Notes: a model not told the origin generated them from the letters alone. 64,000 nt of DNA from Legionella fairfieldensis ATCC 49588 (GCF_000621525.1 NZ_JHYC01000001.1:159840-223839), one strand, 5' to 3'; counted from the first letter of the stretch, positions 47,880 through 56,694 are shown. Numbers and translations: made by a program.

Positions 47880-48995
47880 TCACAATTGTCCAGGACTTAT
47901 TTGAGATTGATTGAATACTTCAGGATGCTCTTCTCGGAAAGCTTTGATCTTCTTTTCCATATCCTCATCCTTTTTAAGAACATCTTCAATGTTTTGATAT
48001 TCATGCATTTTTATACGGTTAATTGGTGAATCTCTACGTAGAGATAAATGCTCCATAATGGCCTTTTTCTCATAAGTTCTTTTGTCCATTGATAAAATTA
48101 CTGGCTCTTTCATAATTTCCCACGTGATAAGACAACACAATTCATCGGGGATCTCTTGCACTGATTTTTCGGAGAAAGAAGTTGTGGTTGTTGTCGTGGT
48201 GGTGGTGGTAGCTTTTGCTTCCTCTCTATTGAATTCAGAAAAATCAGGTTCAGGCAAAGAAATAGGCCAACGAAACTTCGAAATGATGGATCTCGATATG
48301 GAGAAAAAAGAGTGCGAATTAGCATTGGCAACAGACATTCGTTCAGTGGATTGTGAAGACCAGGGACTATTGTTGTTTGATTCAACTCTTTTTTCTTTAT
48401 CTCGACCTTCTTGTTTTTGAACGTTCTGCATAATTTGATCGTGAATACGCTGTTGTTCTTCTATGTAAGCTTGCTCGCTTGCTTCAAGCGCCCACTTAAG
48501 TTCTTTGTCTTCTTCTTCAAAAACGCCGTCCGGTTTCGCGTTGGTGTCAGATACTGCCTTTTGGGAAGAAGATTTGATTTCCTTTTGCATCATCTCGTCT
48601 GCTGAAGGAGGCTGCATGTATTCTGTTGTGTATTGGATTCCCTTTATATGGGGTCCCTTTACTAGCTTGCGGACTTCGCGCTGATAAATTACAGGCGGGT
48701 CCAACCGATACATCTCTTGAGCTTCTTCCATTGAACAAAAACCAAGGATTCTCACCTGTTTATCATCAATGTTTTCGTATTCTAAAATGTACCAATATTT
48801 TCGCCTGTTTGGCCATTTCATTGTATGATCTTTAGCATCCTGGATCGAACTAAAATCTAACAAAGTGTTCCTTGTAAAAGTCTCTCCGGCCGTAATCTTT
48901 TTGACACAATCTTCGTTTGTAAATTTCGCACCTTTAAAGTCTATTTGAGCAACAAAAAATTTAGAATCAGGGCTTATAGGGGAAATGGAAGGCAT
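47880..48995 (-). CDS. U-box domain protein, candidate E3 ubiquitin ligase effector
   Basis: A 371-residue protein with a clear C-terminal U-box at ~283-355: LCCLITWEIMKEPVIL, then KRTYEKKAIMEHL and DSPINR. It resembles the CHIP-type U-box, keeping the E2-contacting Ile and aromatic (ITW) and the second-loop Pro. Such domains recruit E2 enzymes in eukaryotes; bacteria lack ubiquitin, so the host cell is the expected site of action, as for Legionella LubX and GobX. Residues ~1-110 form an unrecognised domain that includes YWYILEYENIDDKQVRILGF; ~110-270 is a charged, Ser/Gln-rich linker with a Thr tract. AGGA precedes the ATG. It is monocistronic between the biotin genes and the FmdB group. Confidence 0.82.
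   Translation of the reverse strand: MPSISPISPDSKFFVAQIDFKGAKFTNEDCVKKITAGETFTRNTLLDFSSIQDAKDHTMKWPNRRKYWYILEYENIDDKQVRILGFCSMEEAQEMYRLDPPVIYQREVRKLVKGPHIKGIQYTTEYMQPPSADEMMQKEIKSSSQKAVSDTNAKPDGVFEEEDKELKWALEASEQAYIEEQQRIHDQIMQNVQKQEGRDKEKRVESNNNSPWSSQSTERMSVANANSHSFFSISRSIISKFRWPISLPEPDFSEFNREEAKATTTTTTTTTTSFSEKSVQEIPDELCCLITWEIMKEPVILSMDKRTYEKKAIMEHLSLRRDSPINRIKMHEYQNIEDVLKKDEDMEKKIKAFREEHPEVFNQSQISPGQL
48180..48210. repeat. Trinucleotide tract encoding about ten threonines
   Basis: An ACN codon run (GGTGGTGGTGGT with variants on the plus strand) within the U-box gene, encoding a poly-Thr stretch just before the U-box. Four ACC codons are identical and could change in number through slippage. 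Confidence 0.8.
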
Positions 48996-49099
48996 TATTT
49001 TTTCCTCAGTATGTTAATAAACCATTTGAATACAAAAATACATCTTCATAACAACATGATGACTTAAAAAAAGCGATTAAAAATCAATAAATACTCCAG

Positions 49100-49738
49100 T
49101 TAATCAAAGTTGTTAATCCAACTTCCTTCATAAGAAAGCGTCGCTAAAAGAGGTCCATACATTTTTGCCGATAATGTTGAAATATTATCAGACAAAGCCA
49201 GCATTTCTTTATCGAGGCAGTTAGCCACCCAACCAGCATAATGAATCTGATTGGTCTTTAATACTGAATCCGTGAGCAATGCATGGTTTAAACAACCAAG
49301 ACGCATCGCTACGACTACAATAACCGGTATTTGTGTCAACTTTAAAAAATCAAGCCAGGTTTCTTCCTCGTTCAAGGGCACCAATAAACCACCGGCTCCT
49401 TCTACCAATAAATAATCTAATGAGGAAAATTGCTCATTGCAACAAAAATCAGCGATCTCCTGACTGCTTAATCGCTTGCCAGCTTCTTTTGCAGCGAGAT
49501 GAGGTGAGACAGGCGAAACAAATTGCCAACCATTAATCGGATAGTTGGCATGATTATATTGCTGTAATTTTAACAGATCTGCGTTTTCCAATTGATCGTT
49601 ATTTACCAGACAACCACTTGCTACGGGTTTTATAGCCAGAGCACTTTTTTTCTTTTGTTGTAAATGCTCCACTAACCGGCAAGTTACGTAGGTTTTACCG
49701 CAATCGGTATCCGTACCAGTAATAAAATAGGTTTTCAC
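49100..49738 (-). CDS. bioD: Dethiobiotin synthetase
   Basis: Forms the ureido ring of dethiobiotin from DAPA, CO2 and ATP. The 212-residue protein starts with the P-loop FITGTDTDCGKTYV and has LLVEGAGGLLVPL. The ATG at 49738 overlaps bioH by 4 bases. It is the last gene of the leftward bioB-bioF-bioH-bioD operon. Confidence 0.96.
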   Translation of the reverse strand: MKTYFITGTDTDCGKTYVTCRLVEHLQQKKKSALAIKPVASGCLVNNDQLENADLLKLQQYNHANYPINGWQFVSPVSPHLAAKEAGKRLSSQEIADFCCNEQFSSLDYLLVEGAGGLLVPLNEEETWLDFLKLTQIPVIVVVAMRLGCLNHALLTDSVLKTNQIHYAGWVANCLDKEMLALSDNISTLSAKMYGPLLATLSYEGSWINNFD

Positions 49739-50451
49739 AGGAGCCGCCTTAAAACAGTGATCAACTCATCCGGATGCGATAAAAAAGGGAGGTGAGCTGC
49801 TTTTGTAAACATGAAATAATCAAACGCAGAATAACGCTTTTGCATTGCTTCCATGGTGGTTCGCGGTACAATAGCATCCAATTGTCCGAAAATAAAACAG
49901 GTCGGCCTGTTGAAATCTTGCAAAGACACTCTCAGATCCCATTGCGCTAAAATTTGCAAACCTTGTTGCAGACTGTGCGGTGCAAGTTTTTGCTCATGGG
50001 GATACTCATAAGTCTGGCCATTCAACTGTAATCGAATAAATTCAGACAAGGTTGCTTGCGGGTTTTTTATCAAATTAGAGTAAAAACCAGCAAAAACAGT
50101 TTTAGTAATACCCGGCCAATTTTGTTCTTTTATAAAATAAGGCGAAGTCGCGATATTCATCAGATGACTTATCCGGGAAGGTTCTTCAATAGCCAGCCTT
50201 GTGGCAAACAAACCGCCCATAGACCAGCCAATGAGTGCAAAGGAATCCGGCAATTGTTGCAACAATTTTTGTTTAAAAAAAACCCAATCCATGGGCGAGC
50301 TAAGACCAAACCCGGGTAAATCCACCAAATAAAGCTGATATTCTTTTTCAAGACGAGTAGCCAGCGGTAACCAAACGCGATGATCAAAACCCCAGCCATG
50401 AAAAAGTACCAGCGGTTTTCCCTGTCCTCTAATTTCAATATGTAGATTCAT
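49735..50451 (-). CDS. bioH: Pimeloyl-ACP methyl ester carboxylesterase BioH
   Basis: Releases methanol from pimeloyl-ACP methyl ester, ending pimelate assembly for biotin. Start at 50451 (MNLHIEIRGQGKPLVLFHGW) fits BioH; the earlier ATG at 50484 lies within bioF and adds non-family residues. Gene and bioF overlap by 17 bases. The nucleophile motif is GWSMGG (Ser ~79), and the catalytic His lies in AAHLPFLSHP near the end. Product 238 residues. The partner bioC methyltransferase is not found between bioH and bioD, where it often sits. Confidence 0.93.
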   Translation of the reverse strand: MNLHIEIRGQGKPLVLFHGWGFDHRVWLPLATRLEKEYQLYLVDLPGFGLSSPMDWVFFKQKLLQQLPDSFALIGWSMGGLFATRLAIEEPSRISHLMNIATSPYFIKEQNWPGITKTVFAGFYSNLIKNPQATLSEFIRLQLNGQTYEYPHEQKLAPHSLQQGLQILAQWDLRVSLQDFNRPTCFIFGQLDAIVPRTTMEAMQKRYSAFDYFMFTKAAHLPFLSHPDELITVLRRLL

Positions 50452-51565
50452 AAATTTGATGAAGTTGTGAAAATAAATAATCAATCTGATCAGAGTTATG
50501 ATGATAATTGATTATTATTCTTAAGCCTGTGTGTTTTTTAGTGACGGTAGGTTCACGTATAGCCTGACAAAAAATACCTTTACTCCGCAACACCTCTGCA
50601 TAGTGTAACGCTTTATGAGGACAGCCTAATTGCAATTGCTGAACAGGCGTTTGCGAACAAACCCATTTTAAAGGTGAATGACTACAGGCTTTCTGAAAAT
50701 AATCAATCAATTGATGGAGTTTTCGTCGCTTATCATCAGACTTTCGAATAATAGTTAACGTTTCTAATAAGCCATAAGTAAAAGCAGGACTTATCGCTGT
50801 CGAATAAATAAAGGAACGTGCAGATTGCAGCAACGCATCAATCCATTCTTCAGAGCCTGCTACTACCGCACCCTGCGCTGCAAATGCCTTGCCAAGCGGT
50901 ATAATTCGTAAGGGAATATGCCGTTGCGATAAACCATAATGCACCACAGCTCCTAAACCCTCGCGACCCCATACACCAAAGGCATGCGCTTCATCAACAA
51001 GGCAGTCTGCACTATGAGTAGCACAAAGCGTTGTCATTTCATGCAGGTTGGTCATTTGACCACTCATGCTAAATACACTTTCCGTAATAACAACGGGATT
51101 AGAAGGCCGTTTTTGTAATTTTAACGCAAGATTTTGAAGATTATTATGCAAGTATCGCGTATAACGAACATTCGTCAAACGTAAACCATCATAGAAAGAA
51201 GCATGTAGCGCTTTATCAAGGAGCAGATGCGTTTCAAATTGGCTTAATAACGTGATGATAGCCAAATTAGCTGCATAACCTGAACTAAATAAAAGCGCAT
51301 CATCTACTTTTAAAGCCTTTGCAAAAGCTTGCTCCAATTCTTTATGAATTCCATGATAACCGCACACCACCATTGAGCCACCGCTCCCTGATGGGTAGTC
51401 AGCAAAACCTTTTTGAAACGCGTTGCTAATACGCGAATCAAGGCTTAACGATAAATAATCGTTGGAACTGAAGTTCAACCAATCATCATAAACAGACAAA
51501 CGTTTACGATGTAAGCCTTGTTCTTTCAGTCGCGCTGTATGATCAATAAGCCGGGAATTTATCAT
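50435..51565 (-). CDS. bioF: 8-amino-7-oxononanoate synthase
   Basis: PLP enzyme condensing pimeloyl-ACP with alanine. 376 residues. FSSNDYLSLS near the N-terminus, the HGIHKELEQA segment, VDEAHAFGVWG and the PLP-lysine region PLGKAFAAQGAVV are all present. It overlaps bioB by 4 bases (ATGA) and bioH by 17 bases, so translation is coupled. Confidence 0.96.
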   Translation of the reverse strand: MINSRLIDHTARLKEQGLHRKRLSVYDDWLNFSSNDYLSLSLDSRISNAFQKGFADYPSGSGGSMVVCGYHGIHKELEQAFAKALKVDDALLFSSGYAANLAIITLLSQFETHLLLDKALHASFYDGLRLTNVRYTRYLHNNLQNLALKLQKRPSNPVVITESVFSMSGQMTNLHEMTTLCATHSADCLVDEAHAFGVWGREGLGAVVHYGLSQRHIPLRIIPLGKAFAAQGAVVAGSEEWIDALLQSARSFIYSTAISPAFTYGLLETLTIIRKSDDKRRKLHQLIDYFQKACSHSPLKWVCSQTPVQQLQLGCPHKALHYAEVLRSKGIFCQAIREPTVTKKHTGLRIIINYHHNSDQIDYLFSQLHQIYESTY

Positions 51566-52515
51566 ATTTCGGTAAAAGCCTTTAATCCTAATTTATCAAA
51601 AAGGATTTGATCGTCATCTTGTTCTGGATTAGCTTCTGTTAATAGCTTGCCACCAATGAATACAGAGTTAGCCCCCGCGAAATAACATAAAGCCTGTAAC
51701 TCATCACTCATTTCGGTTCGCCCGGCTGTTAAACGAATAACACTGGTCGGCATGATTATCCGCGCTGTAGCAATGGTTCTTACCAGCTCAACGCCTTCAA
51801 CCTGTTTAGCTTTTGCTAAAGGCGTACCTTCCACCGGAATCAGGCGATTAATCGGTATGCTTTCAGGAGGCGTTTCCATAGTTGCCAGAGTCCATAAAAA
51901 TTCAATTCTATCTTCGCGGCTTTCACCGAGTCCCAGAATCCCGCCACAACAAACCCCAAGCCCCGCTTGCCGTACATGATCCAATGTTTCCAAACGTTCG
52001 CTAAAACGGCGCGTAGTCACTACCTTGTCGTAATAAGAAGGAGAGGTATCGATATTATGATTATAAAAATCCAGTCCTGCTTCCTTTAAAGCCTGAGCCT
52101 GTTCAGGCTTTAACATACCTAACGTCATGCAGGCTTCCATATCCAGTGCTTTCACGCCCGCAATCATTGCAGTTAAGTCTGCCATGGCCTTCTCAGGAGG
52201 ACAACGCCAGGCTGCTCCCATACAAAAACGTTGGGCACCATTGGCTTTCGCTTCTCTCGCCTTAGCCAATACCTGTTCAACCGACATTAATTTTTCTTTT
52301 TCAACACGTGTCTTATGATGACCACTTTGTGAACAGTATCCACAATCCTCAGGACAAGCTCCTGTCTTAATGCTAAGTAACCTGGCTAATTGTAACGTAT
52401 TTTCAGCATGATTTTGCCTATGAACAGCATGAGCGTCATAAAGCAGATTATTAAAGGGCTGAGTATAGATACGTTCTATTTCCTCCAAATTCCAGGGCTT
52501 ATTGTTTTTGGTCAT
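51562..52515 (-). CDS. bioB: Biotin synthase
   Basis: Radical SAM enzyme inserting sulphur into dethiobiotin. 317 residues. The radical-SAM cluster motif is CPEDCGYCSQ; conserved GAAWRCP, YNHNIDTSPSYY and a later NSVFIGGKLLT segment with the family's Fe-S ligands support the call. It is the first gene of the leftward bio operon; its promoter must share the short region with divergent bioA, where a BirA-like operator lies. Confidence 0.97.
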   Translation of the reverse strand: MTKNNKPWNLEEIERIYTQPFNNLLYDAHAVHRQNHAENTLQLARLLSIKTGACPEDCGYCSQSGHHKTRVEKEKLMSVEQVLAKAREAKANGAQRFCMGAAWRCPPEKAMADLTAMIAGVKALDMEACMTLGMLKPEQAQALKEAGLDFYNHNIDTSPSYYDKVVTTRRFSERLETLDHVRQAGLGVCCGGILGLGESREDRIEFLWTLATMETPPESIPINRLIPVEGTPLAKAKQVEGVELVRTIATARIIMPTSVIRLTAGRTEMSDELQALCYFAGANSVFIGGKLLTEANPEQDDDQILFDKLGLKAFTEI

Positions 52516-52566
52516 TGTTTCTCACATTCTTTTATTTTAGCGAACATGATAAAGTGACATCAGTTC

Positions 52567-52599
52567 TTGTCAACCAAAAAATTAAATGATGGTTAACGT
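52567..52599. promoter_or_regulatory. Probable BirA operator between bioB and bioA
   Basis: TTGTCAACC (52567-52575), 15 bases, then GGTTAACGT (52591-52599) matches the BirA operator pattern TTGTAAACC-N14/15-GGTTTACAA in both half-sites. It overlaps the bioA start codon and lies ~50 bases upstream of bioB, like the E. coli bidirectional bioO. Confidence 0.65.
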
Positions 52600-53908
52600 T
52601 AATCAACTCATTGAAAATGATTTAAATCATATCTGGCATCCTTGCACACAGATGAAAGATTTCCTGGAGACTCCCCCGTTAGTAGTTCACAAAGCGCAGG
52701 GCAGCTATCTTTATACTGATAAAGGGCCAGTTATTGATGCCACATCAAGTTGGTGGTGTAAATCTCTTGGTCATGGCCATCCTGCGGTTATCGAAGCCAT
52801 TAAAAAGCAACTGGACTGCTTTGAGCATGTTATCGCAGCCAACACCACTCATGAGAAGCTGGTTGAGTTAGGAGAAAAACTGGCCAAAATCAGCAACAAA
52901 CAACACCTCTTTTTTGCGTCTGACGGTTCCAGTGCCGTGGAAATTGCCATGAAACTGGCTTTGCATGCCAGCCAATTAAAAGGACAAGCTCATCGTAATG
53001 AATTTATTGCATTGAAAAACAGTTATCATGGTGAAACATTGGCCACTTTAAGTGTTAGCGACACAGGACTTTATAAAAAACCTTACGAGGGTTATGGGGT
53101 AACTTGTCATTTCATTCAATCCATTCCTTATGTCTCTGGCAGTGATGATCCCTTGTGGCAAGATGCTGGTGTTTATTGGCCCTCAATGTTGACCGAACTT
53201 GAAAAAATCAAGGAAAATACGTGCGCACTTATTGTGGAGCCTCTTGTGCAAGGCGCTAACGGCATGAAATGTTATAGCGCTGATTTTTTAACTAAACTAG
53301 CGCATTGGACTAAAGAAAATAATATTTACTTCATTGCTGATGAAATTATGACGGGACTGGGAAGAACAGGACAATGGCTTGCTTCTCATCATGCCAACAT
53401 AGATGCCGATTTGATCTGTTTATCCAAGGGACTCACATCAGGCACGCTACCGCTAAGTTGCGTTCTTATTGACAAAGCGATTTATGAATTATTTTATGAT
53501 GATTACGATAAAGGAAAATCTTTTCTTCATTCCCATACATACAGCGGCAATGCCTTGGCGGTTAGTGCAGCACTTGCCACATTGAAAATAATGGAAAGCG
53601 AGGGAGTGAATGATCAGGCAAAAAAAACAGGTCAATTAATGCGTGATAACATTCAGCAAATCGCTTCTATAACCAGTAAATTAACTAATATAAGATCTCT
53701 GGGGGCAATCGTTGCGGCCGATTTACAAAAGGATGATGTGAAACGTCCCGGCTATAGACTTTATCAGGAAGCACTTCATAGAGGCGCGCTGTTAAGACCT
53801 TTAGGCAATACACTCTACTGGCTACCTCCTTTAAATACTGAATCATCAGTTATTGAAGCATTAGCAGAAATTACTTTAAACTCAATAAGAGCCGTTTATC
53901 AACAGTAA
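52586..53908 (+). CDS. bioA: Adenosylmethionine-8-amino-7-oxononanoate aminotransferase
   Basis: PLP transaminase that uses SAM as amino donor to make DAPA. 440 residues; the start is either of two adjacent ATG codons at 52586 and 52589. HIWHPCTQMKDF, ATSSWWCKSLGHGHP, the ALIVEPLVQGANGM segment and the PLP lysine in LICLSKGLTSGTLPLS are typical. It is divergent from bioB, with a predicted BirA site at the start codon, and monocistronic. Confidence 0.96.
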   Translation: MMVNVNQLIENDLNHIWHPCTQMKDFLETPPLVVHKAQGSYLYTDKGPVIDATSSWWCKSLGHGHPAVIEAIKKQLDCFEHVIAANTTHEKLVELGEKLAKISNKQHLFFASDGSSAVEIAMKLALHASQLKGQAHRNEFIALKNSYHGETLATLSVSDTGLYKKPYEGYGVTCHFIQSIPYVSGSDDPLWQDAGVYWPSMLTELEKIKENTCALIVEPLVQGANGMKCYSADFLTKLAHWTKENNIYFIADEIMTGLGRTGQWLASHHANIDADLICLSKGLTSGTLPLSCVLIDKAIYELFYDDYDKGKSFLHSHTYSGNALAVSAALATLKIMESEGVNDQAKKTGQLMRDNIQQIASITSKLTNIRSLGAIVAADLQKDDVKRPGYRLYQEALHRGALLRPLGNTLYWLPPLNTESSVIEALAEITLNSIRAVYQQ

Positions 53909-53965
53909 TTGGTATGAAGCATGCAGATAATCTACCTCTGATAATTAGATAACTGGAAAGAGAAA

Positions 53966-54406
53966 ATGAGTAAATTATTAACAGTAATTCTTCTTATAGG
54001 CTCTTTTATTTTCCACAGTGCAGAAGCGGAAGAGATCAATGCTTCCGGCAATTATTGGCGTTGTACCTCGTTTGATGGGGAAAATAAAGAATGGACGGTG
54101 AATAGTAACTATGAACTATCGGCAATTAATAAAGCACTTGATGCCTGTAAAAAGCAAAGCAATCGGCCGACCAGTTGCAAGACAGCCAAAGAAACTTGTG
54201 AAGTATTTATCAATGGCACATCAACCCGCCCAATGTGGCGCTGCACTGCTCTGGACCAAATGGCTAAAACATGGCCTGGCAATATCTACGCGCATAGGGA
54301 CGATGCGGCAATTGCCGCAAAAGCTTATTGTCAACAAGAGAGTTCCTTTCCGGACACATGTTATATTAATCTAATAACTTGTAAAAATTTAAATTCAAGA
54401 GAATAA
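53966..54406 (+). CDS. Exported protein with two tandem Cys modules
   Basis: A 146-residue protein not recognised. The signal peptide is LLTVILLIGSFIFHSAEA. The mature part is two copies of a ~52-residue module: YWRCTSFDGENKEW... DACKKQSNRPTSCKTAKETC and MWRCTALDQMAKTW... KAYCQQESSFPDTCYINLITC. Each has a WRCT start, a central W, then three spaced Cys. It likely forms two disulphide-linked domains in the periplasm or outside. It precedes coaE by six bases but its function bears no evident relation. Confidence 0.78.
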   Translation: MSKLLTVILLIGSFIFHSAEAEEINASGNYWRCTSFDGENKEWTVNSNYELSAINKALDACKKQSNRPTSCKTAKETCEVFINGTSTRPMWRCTALDQMAKTWPGNIYAHRDDAAIAAKAYCQQESSFPDTCYINLITCKNLNSRE

Positions 54407-54412
54407 TCACTT

Positions 54413-55015
54413 ATGTATTGTGTAGGATTAACAGGCAACATTGCCAGCGGCAAGACAACTGTAAGTCGTTTTTTTAAAGAAAGAGGCGTTACAGTAATCA
54501 GTGCCGATGAAGCAGCGAGAGAATTAACGGCGCGCAAGCAGGACGCTTTGATTGCTATTGAGCATTATTTTGGCAAATCTGTTATTCTGCCATCCGGTGA
54601 GCTTAATCGGGCCATGCTGCGGCAAATCATCTTCAGCGCCCCTGAAAAAAGGCAATGGCTGGAACAACTATTACATCCTCTTATAAGGCAATATATTGCC
54701 AATAAAGTCAGAGAAACAAAGTCTCCTTATTCCATGATTGAAATTCCTCTTTTGATTAAACGTTCTGATTATCCTTACTTAAATCGCGTATTACTTGTTC
54801 AGGCCGAACGGGAACAGCAAATCGAACGTGTCATTCACCGCGATAACTGCTCCAAAGAGCATGCGGAAACAATATTAACCCTTCAGAACAATACTATGGA
54901 TCAACAAAAATTGGCCGATGATATCATTAATAACGATGGTTCGATTTTCGAACTGGAAAAAAAAATTGAAAGTTTACATCAGCGGTATTTACAATTAGCT
55001 ACCCAAAAGTCATGA
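54413..55015 (+). CDS. coaE: Dephospho-CoA kinase
   Basis: Final step of CoA biosynthesis, phosphorylating the 3'-OH of dephospho-CoA. 200 residues, P-loop GLTGNIASGKTTV, then VISADEAARELT and LLHPLIRQYI, plus IEIPLLIKRSDYPYLNRVLLV. It precedes zapD by 80 bases, the common gammaproteobacterial order; the usual pilD upstream and yacG downstream are absent. Confidence 0.95.
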   Translation: MYCVGLTGNIASGKTTVSRFFKERGVTVISADEAARELTARKQDALIAIEHYFGKSVILPSGELNRAMLRQIIFSAPEKRQWLEQLLHPLIRQYIANKVRETKSPYSMIEIPLLIKRSDYPYLNRVLLVQAEREQQIERVIHRDNCSKEHAETILTLQNNTMDQQKLADDIINNDGSIFELEKKIESLHQRYLQLATQKS

Positions 55016-55095
55016 TAGCATTGTTTTTTCTAATTATTATTTCCTCTTAATTATGGTAGACTGCGCTCAAAGCAGGCTAAGGACAGCATTTTTTT

Positions 55096-55842
55096 ATGTA
55101 TGAAGAGACTATTACTTTTGAGCTAGCCACTCATTTTTTACCCAAAATCGCATTAAGATTAGAATATCTGCATCAAACTATCAATCAAGCCTGTGAAGAA
55201 ACCCATCCCATTATTCATCACTACGCCTTAAAAAATGTGATTGAAATTATTAAATTAATCGAGAAACCTGAGCTTAAAAGTCGTTTTTTAAAAGAACTAA
55301 TGCGCATAGAACACACGCTAAACAAATCCAACACTAAAATTTCTGCCGACCTCTACGATACTCTGTACACGCAAATTCAAGTATTAAATCATGTAGCCGG
55401 TCGATTTGGAGAAAATATTCACAGTAATCCTTTTTTGCTATCTATAAAACTGAGTCCCTCTCCTCATAATATTGATTGCGAAAGCTACTCGCCCCAACTT
55501 TTACTCTGGCTGGAATCTAACCCGGCCATGAGACAACGTGATCTGGCTATGTGGTTAGATAAACTCAGACCCTTACACCGCACTGTTAGTCTTTATTTGT
55601 CTTTATTAAGAAATACGGCACAATTTGAGGAAATAAATATGGTTAACGGATTTTATCAACGTCCATTACCTCCTAAAACATCCTGTCATCTTATTTTGCT
55701 ACGAATTAATAAATCATTTGGCATTGTTCCACGAATGCAGCTTGGACATCATGGTTTAAGTCTTCGATTATGTGAGATCAGTACCATGCGTGAAGTGCGT
55801 GAAACTGAAGCCAGACTGGATTTGGCGCTTTGCCAATTATAA
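55096..55842 (+). CDS. zapD: Cell division protein ZapD
   Basis: Cross-links FtsZ filaments in the cytokinetic ring. 248 residues, mostly alpha-helical, without membrane segments. The N-terminal FELATHFLPKIALRLEYL and the later helical region match the ZapD (YacF) family, with a beta-rich middle and C-terminus including PRMQLGHHGLSLRLCE. It follows coaE. Confidence 0.9.
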   Translation: MYEETITFELATHFLPKIALRLEYLHQTINQACEETHPIIHHYALKNVIEIIKLIEKPELKSRFLKELMRIEHTLNKSNTKISADLYDTLYTQIQVLNHVAGRFGENIHSNPFLLSIKLSPSPHNIDCESYSPQLLLWLESNPAMRQRDLAMWLDKLRPLHRTVSLYLSLLRNTAQFEEINMVNGFYQRPLPPKTSCHLILLRINKSFGIVPRMQLGHHGLSLRLCEISTMREVRETEARLDLALCQL

Positions 55843-55910
55843 GTTTTTTCCATAAAATTCTTTTTCCAGTACGCAATGATAGTTAAAATTAATTAATTAT
55901 AGGAATGAAA

Positions 55911-56333
55911 ATGAAAAAAAAACTGATGATTGGTTTGAGTCTTCTTCCCTTGTTTGCCCAATCCTCTGAATTAAAAACTTTCTCTGAAATAAGACATGCC
56001 TTTTCTCAGGGTTCAGAATTAACTTTTGTCATCTCTTTAAAAAAATGCCAATCAGACCGTTCGCTGGGTGACATTACCATTTCCACAAAGCCTGAAGCGA
56101 TTATGCTTATTCAGAATAAAAAGCTAACCGCCTCCAATAAGCATTTTACGCTTAATGATCCGTCTTTCTCAGGCTCACCTGTTATCGAATACAACAAATA
56201 TACTATTAATATGAAAGGTGACGCTGAACTAATGACGACAGTAATGGACGCTCGTGATTATCACCCACTCGCTAATCATAAAATAAATTGTGAGTTGGGC
56301 AAAGGATTTCTCGTATTTGATAAAAACGAATAA
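55911..56333 (+). CDS. VirK family exported protein
   Basis: A 140-residue protein. The start at 55911 has AGGA at suitable distance; an ATG at 55905 is too close. The signal peptide is LMIGLSLLPLFAQSSE. The mature portion has FSEIRHAFSQGSELTFVISLKKC and the IELGKGFLVF-type end (NCELGKGFLVFD), matching the VirK domain first described in Ralstonia and found in Legionella. Its function is unknown; a role in the periplasm is likely. It stands alone. Confidence 0.75.
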   Translation: MKKKLMIGLSLLPLFAQSSELKTFSEIRHAFSQGSELTFVISLKKCQSDRSLGDITISTKPEAIMLIQNKKLTASNKHFTLNDPSFSGSPVIEYNKYTINMKGDAELMTTVMDARDYHPLANHKINCELGKGFLVFDKNE

Positions 56334-56521
56334 CTCAGCCAGAAAGGAACGGGCAACGACTTCGAGACGATGCATTGCATCCTCCTCAGGCCGAACGGTA
56401 TAATGTCCCAAGTCAATAATCTTATCTTATTTCAATAATTATTAGCGAATAATTATCATCTTGACTAAACTATTAATGGAAGTATTAAACTATTTTCACC
56501 TAAAAAGAAGGATAAGAAAAC

Positions 56522-56659
56522 ATGAATAATACTAGAAAGATAGCGATAGCTTGTTTCCTCTTAACGACTCTGGGTCTATTGAGCGCCTGCGGTACAATTA
56601 AGGGCTTCGGTCAGGACGTTTCAAGAACCGGTCGAGATATTCAAAGAGCCGCCAGTTAA
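56522..56659 (+). CDS. Entericidin-like small lipoprotein
   Basis: A 45-residue lipoprotein too short for most gene finders. The signal peptide ACFLLTTLGLLSAC ends in the lipobox LLSAC, so Cys is lipidated; the mature part is CGTIKGFGQDVSRTGRDIQR plus a short tail, matching the EcnA/EcnB (entericidin) pattern. Entericidins are bacteriolytic toxin-antitoxin lipoproteins in enterobacteria; only one is found here. AAGGATAAG precedes the ATG and a small hairpin follows. Confidence 0.85.
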   Translation: MNNTRKIAIACFLLTTLGLLSACGTIKGFGQDVSRTGRDIQRAAS

Positions 56660-56677
56660 TACGAGTTTTATGAGATG

Positions 56678-56694
56678 GCCCGTTTTAAGCGGGC
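56678..56694 (+). terminator. Hairpin after the entericidin-like gene
   Basis: GCCCG (56678-56682) and CGGGC (56690-56694), loop TTTTAAG, followed by TTCTAT. Weak T-run. Confidence 0.5.

Noticed and set aside
47677..47883. 68-codon minus-strand frame between U-box and FmdB genes
   Set aside because: No good ribosome site and no protein-like features; it sits in the leader of the FmdB gene.
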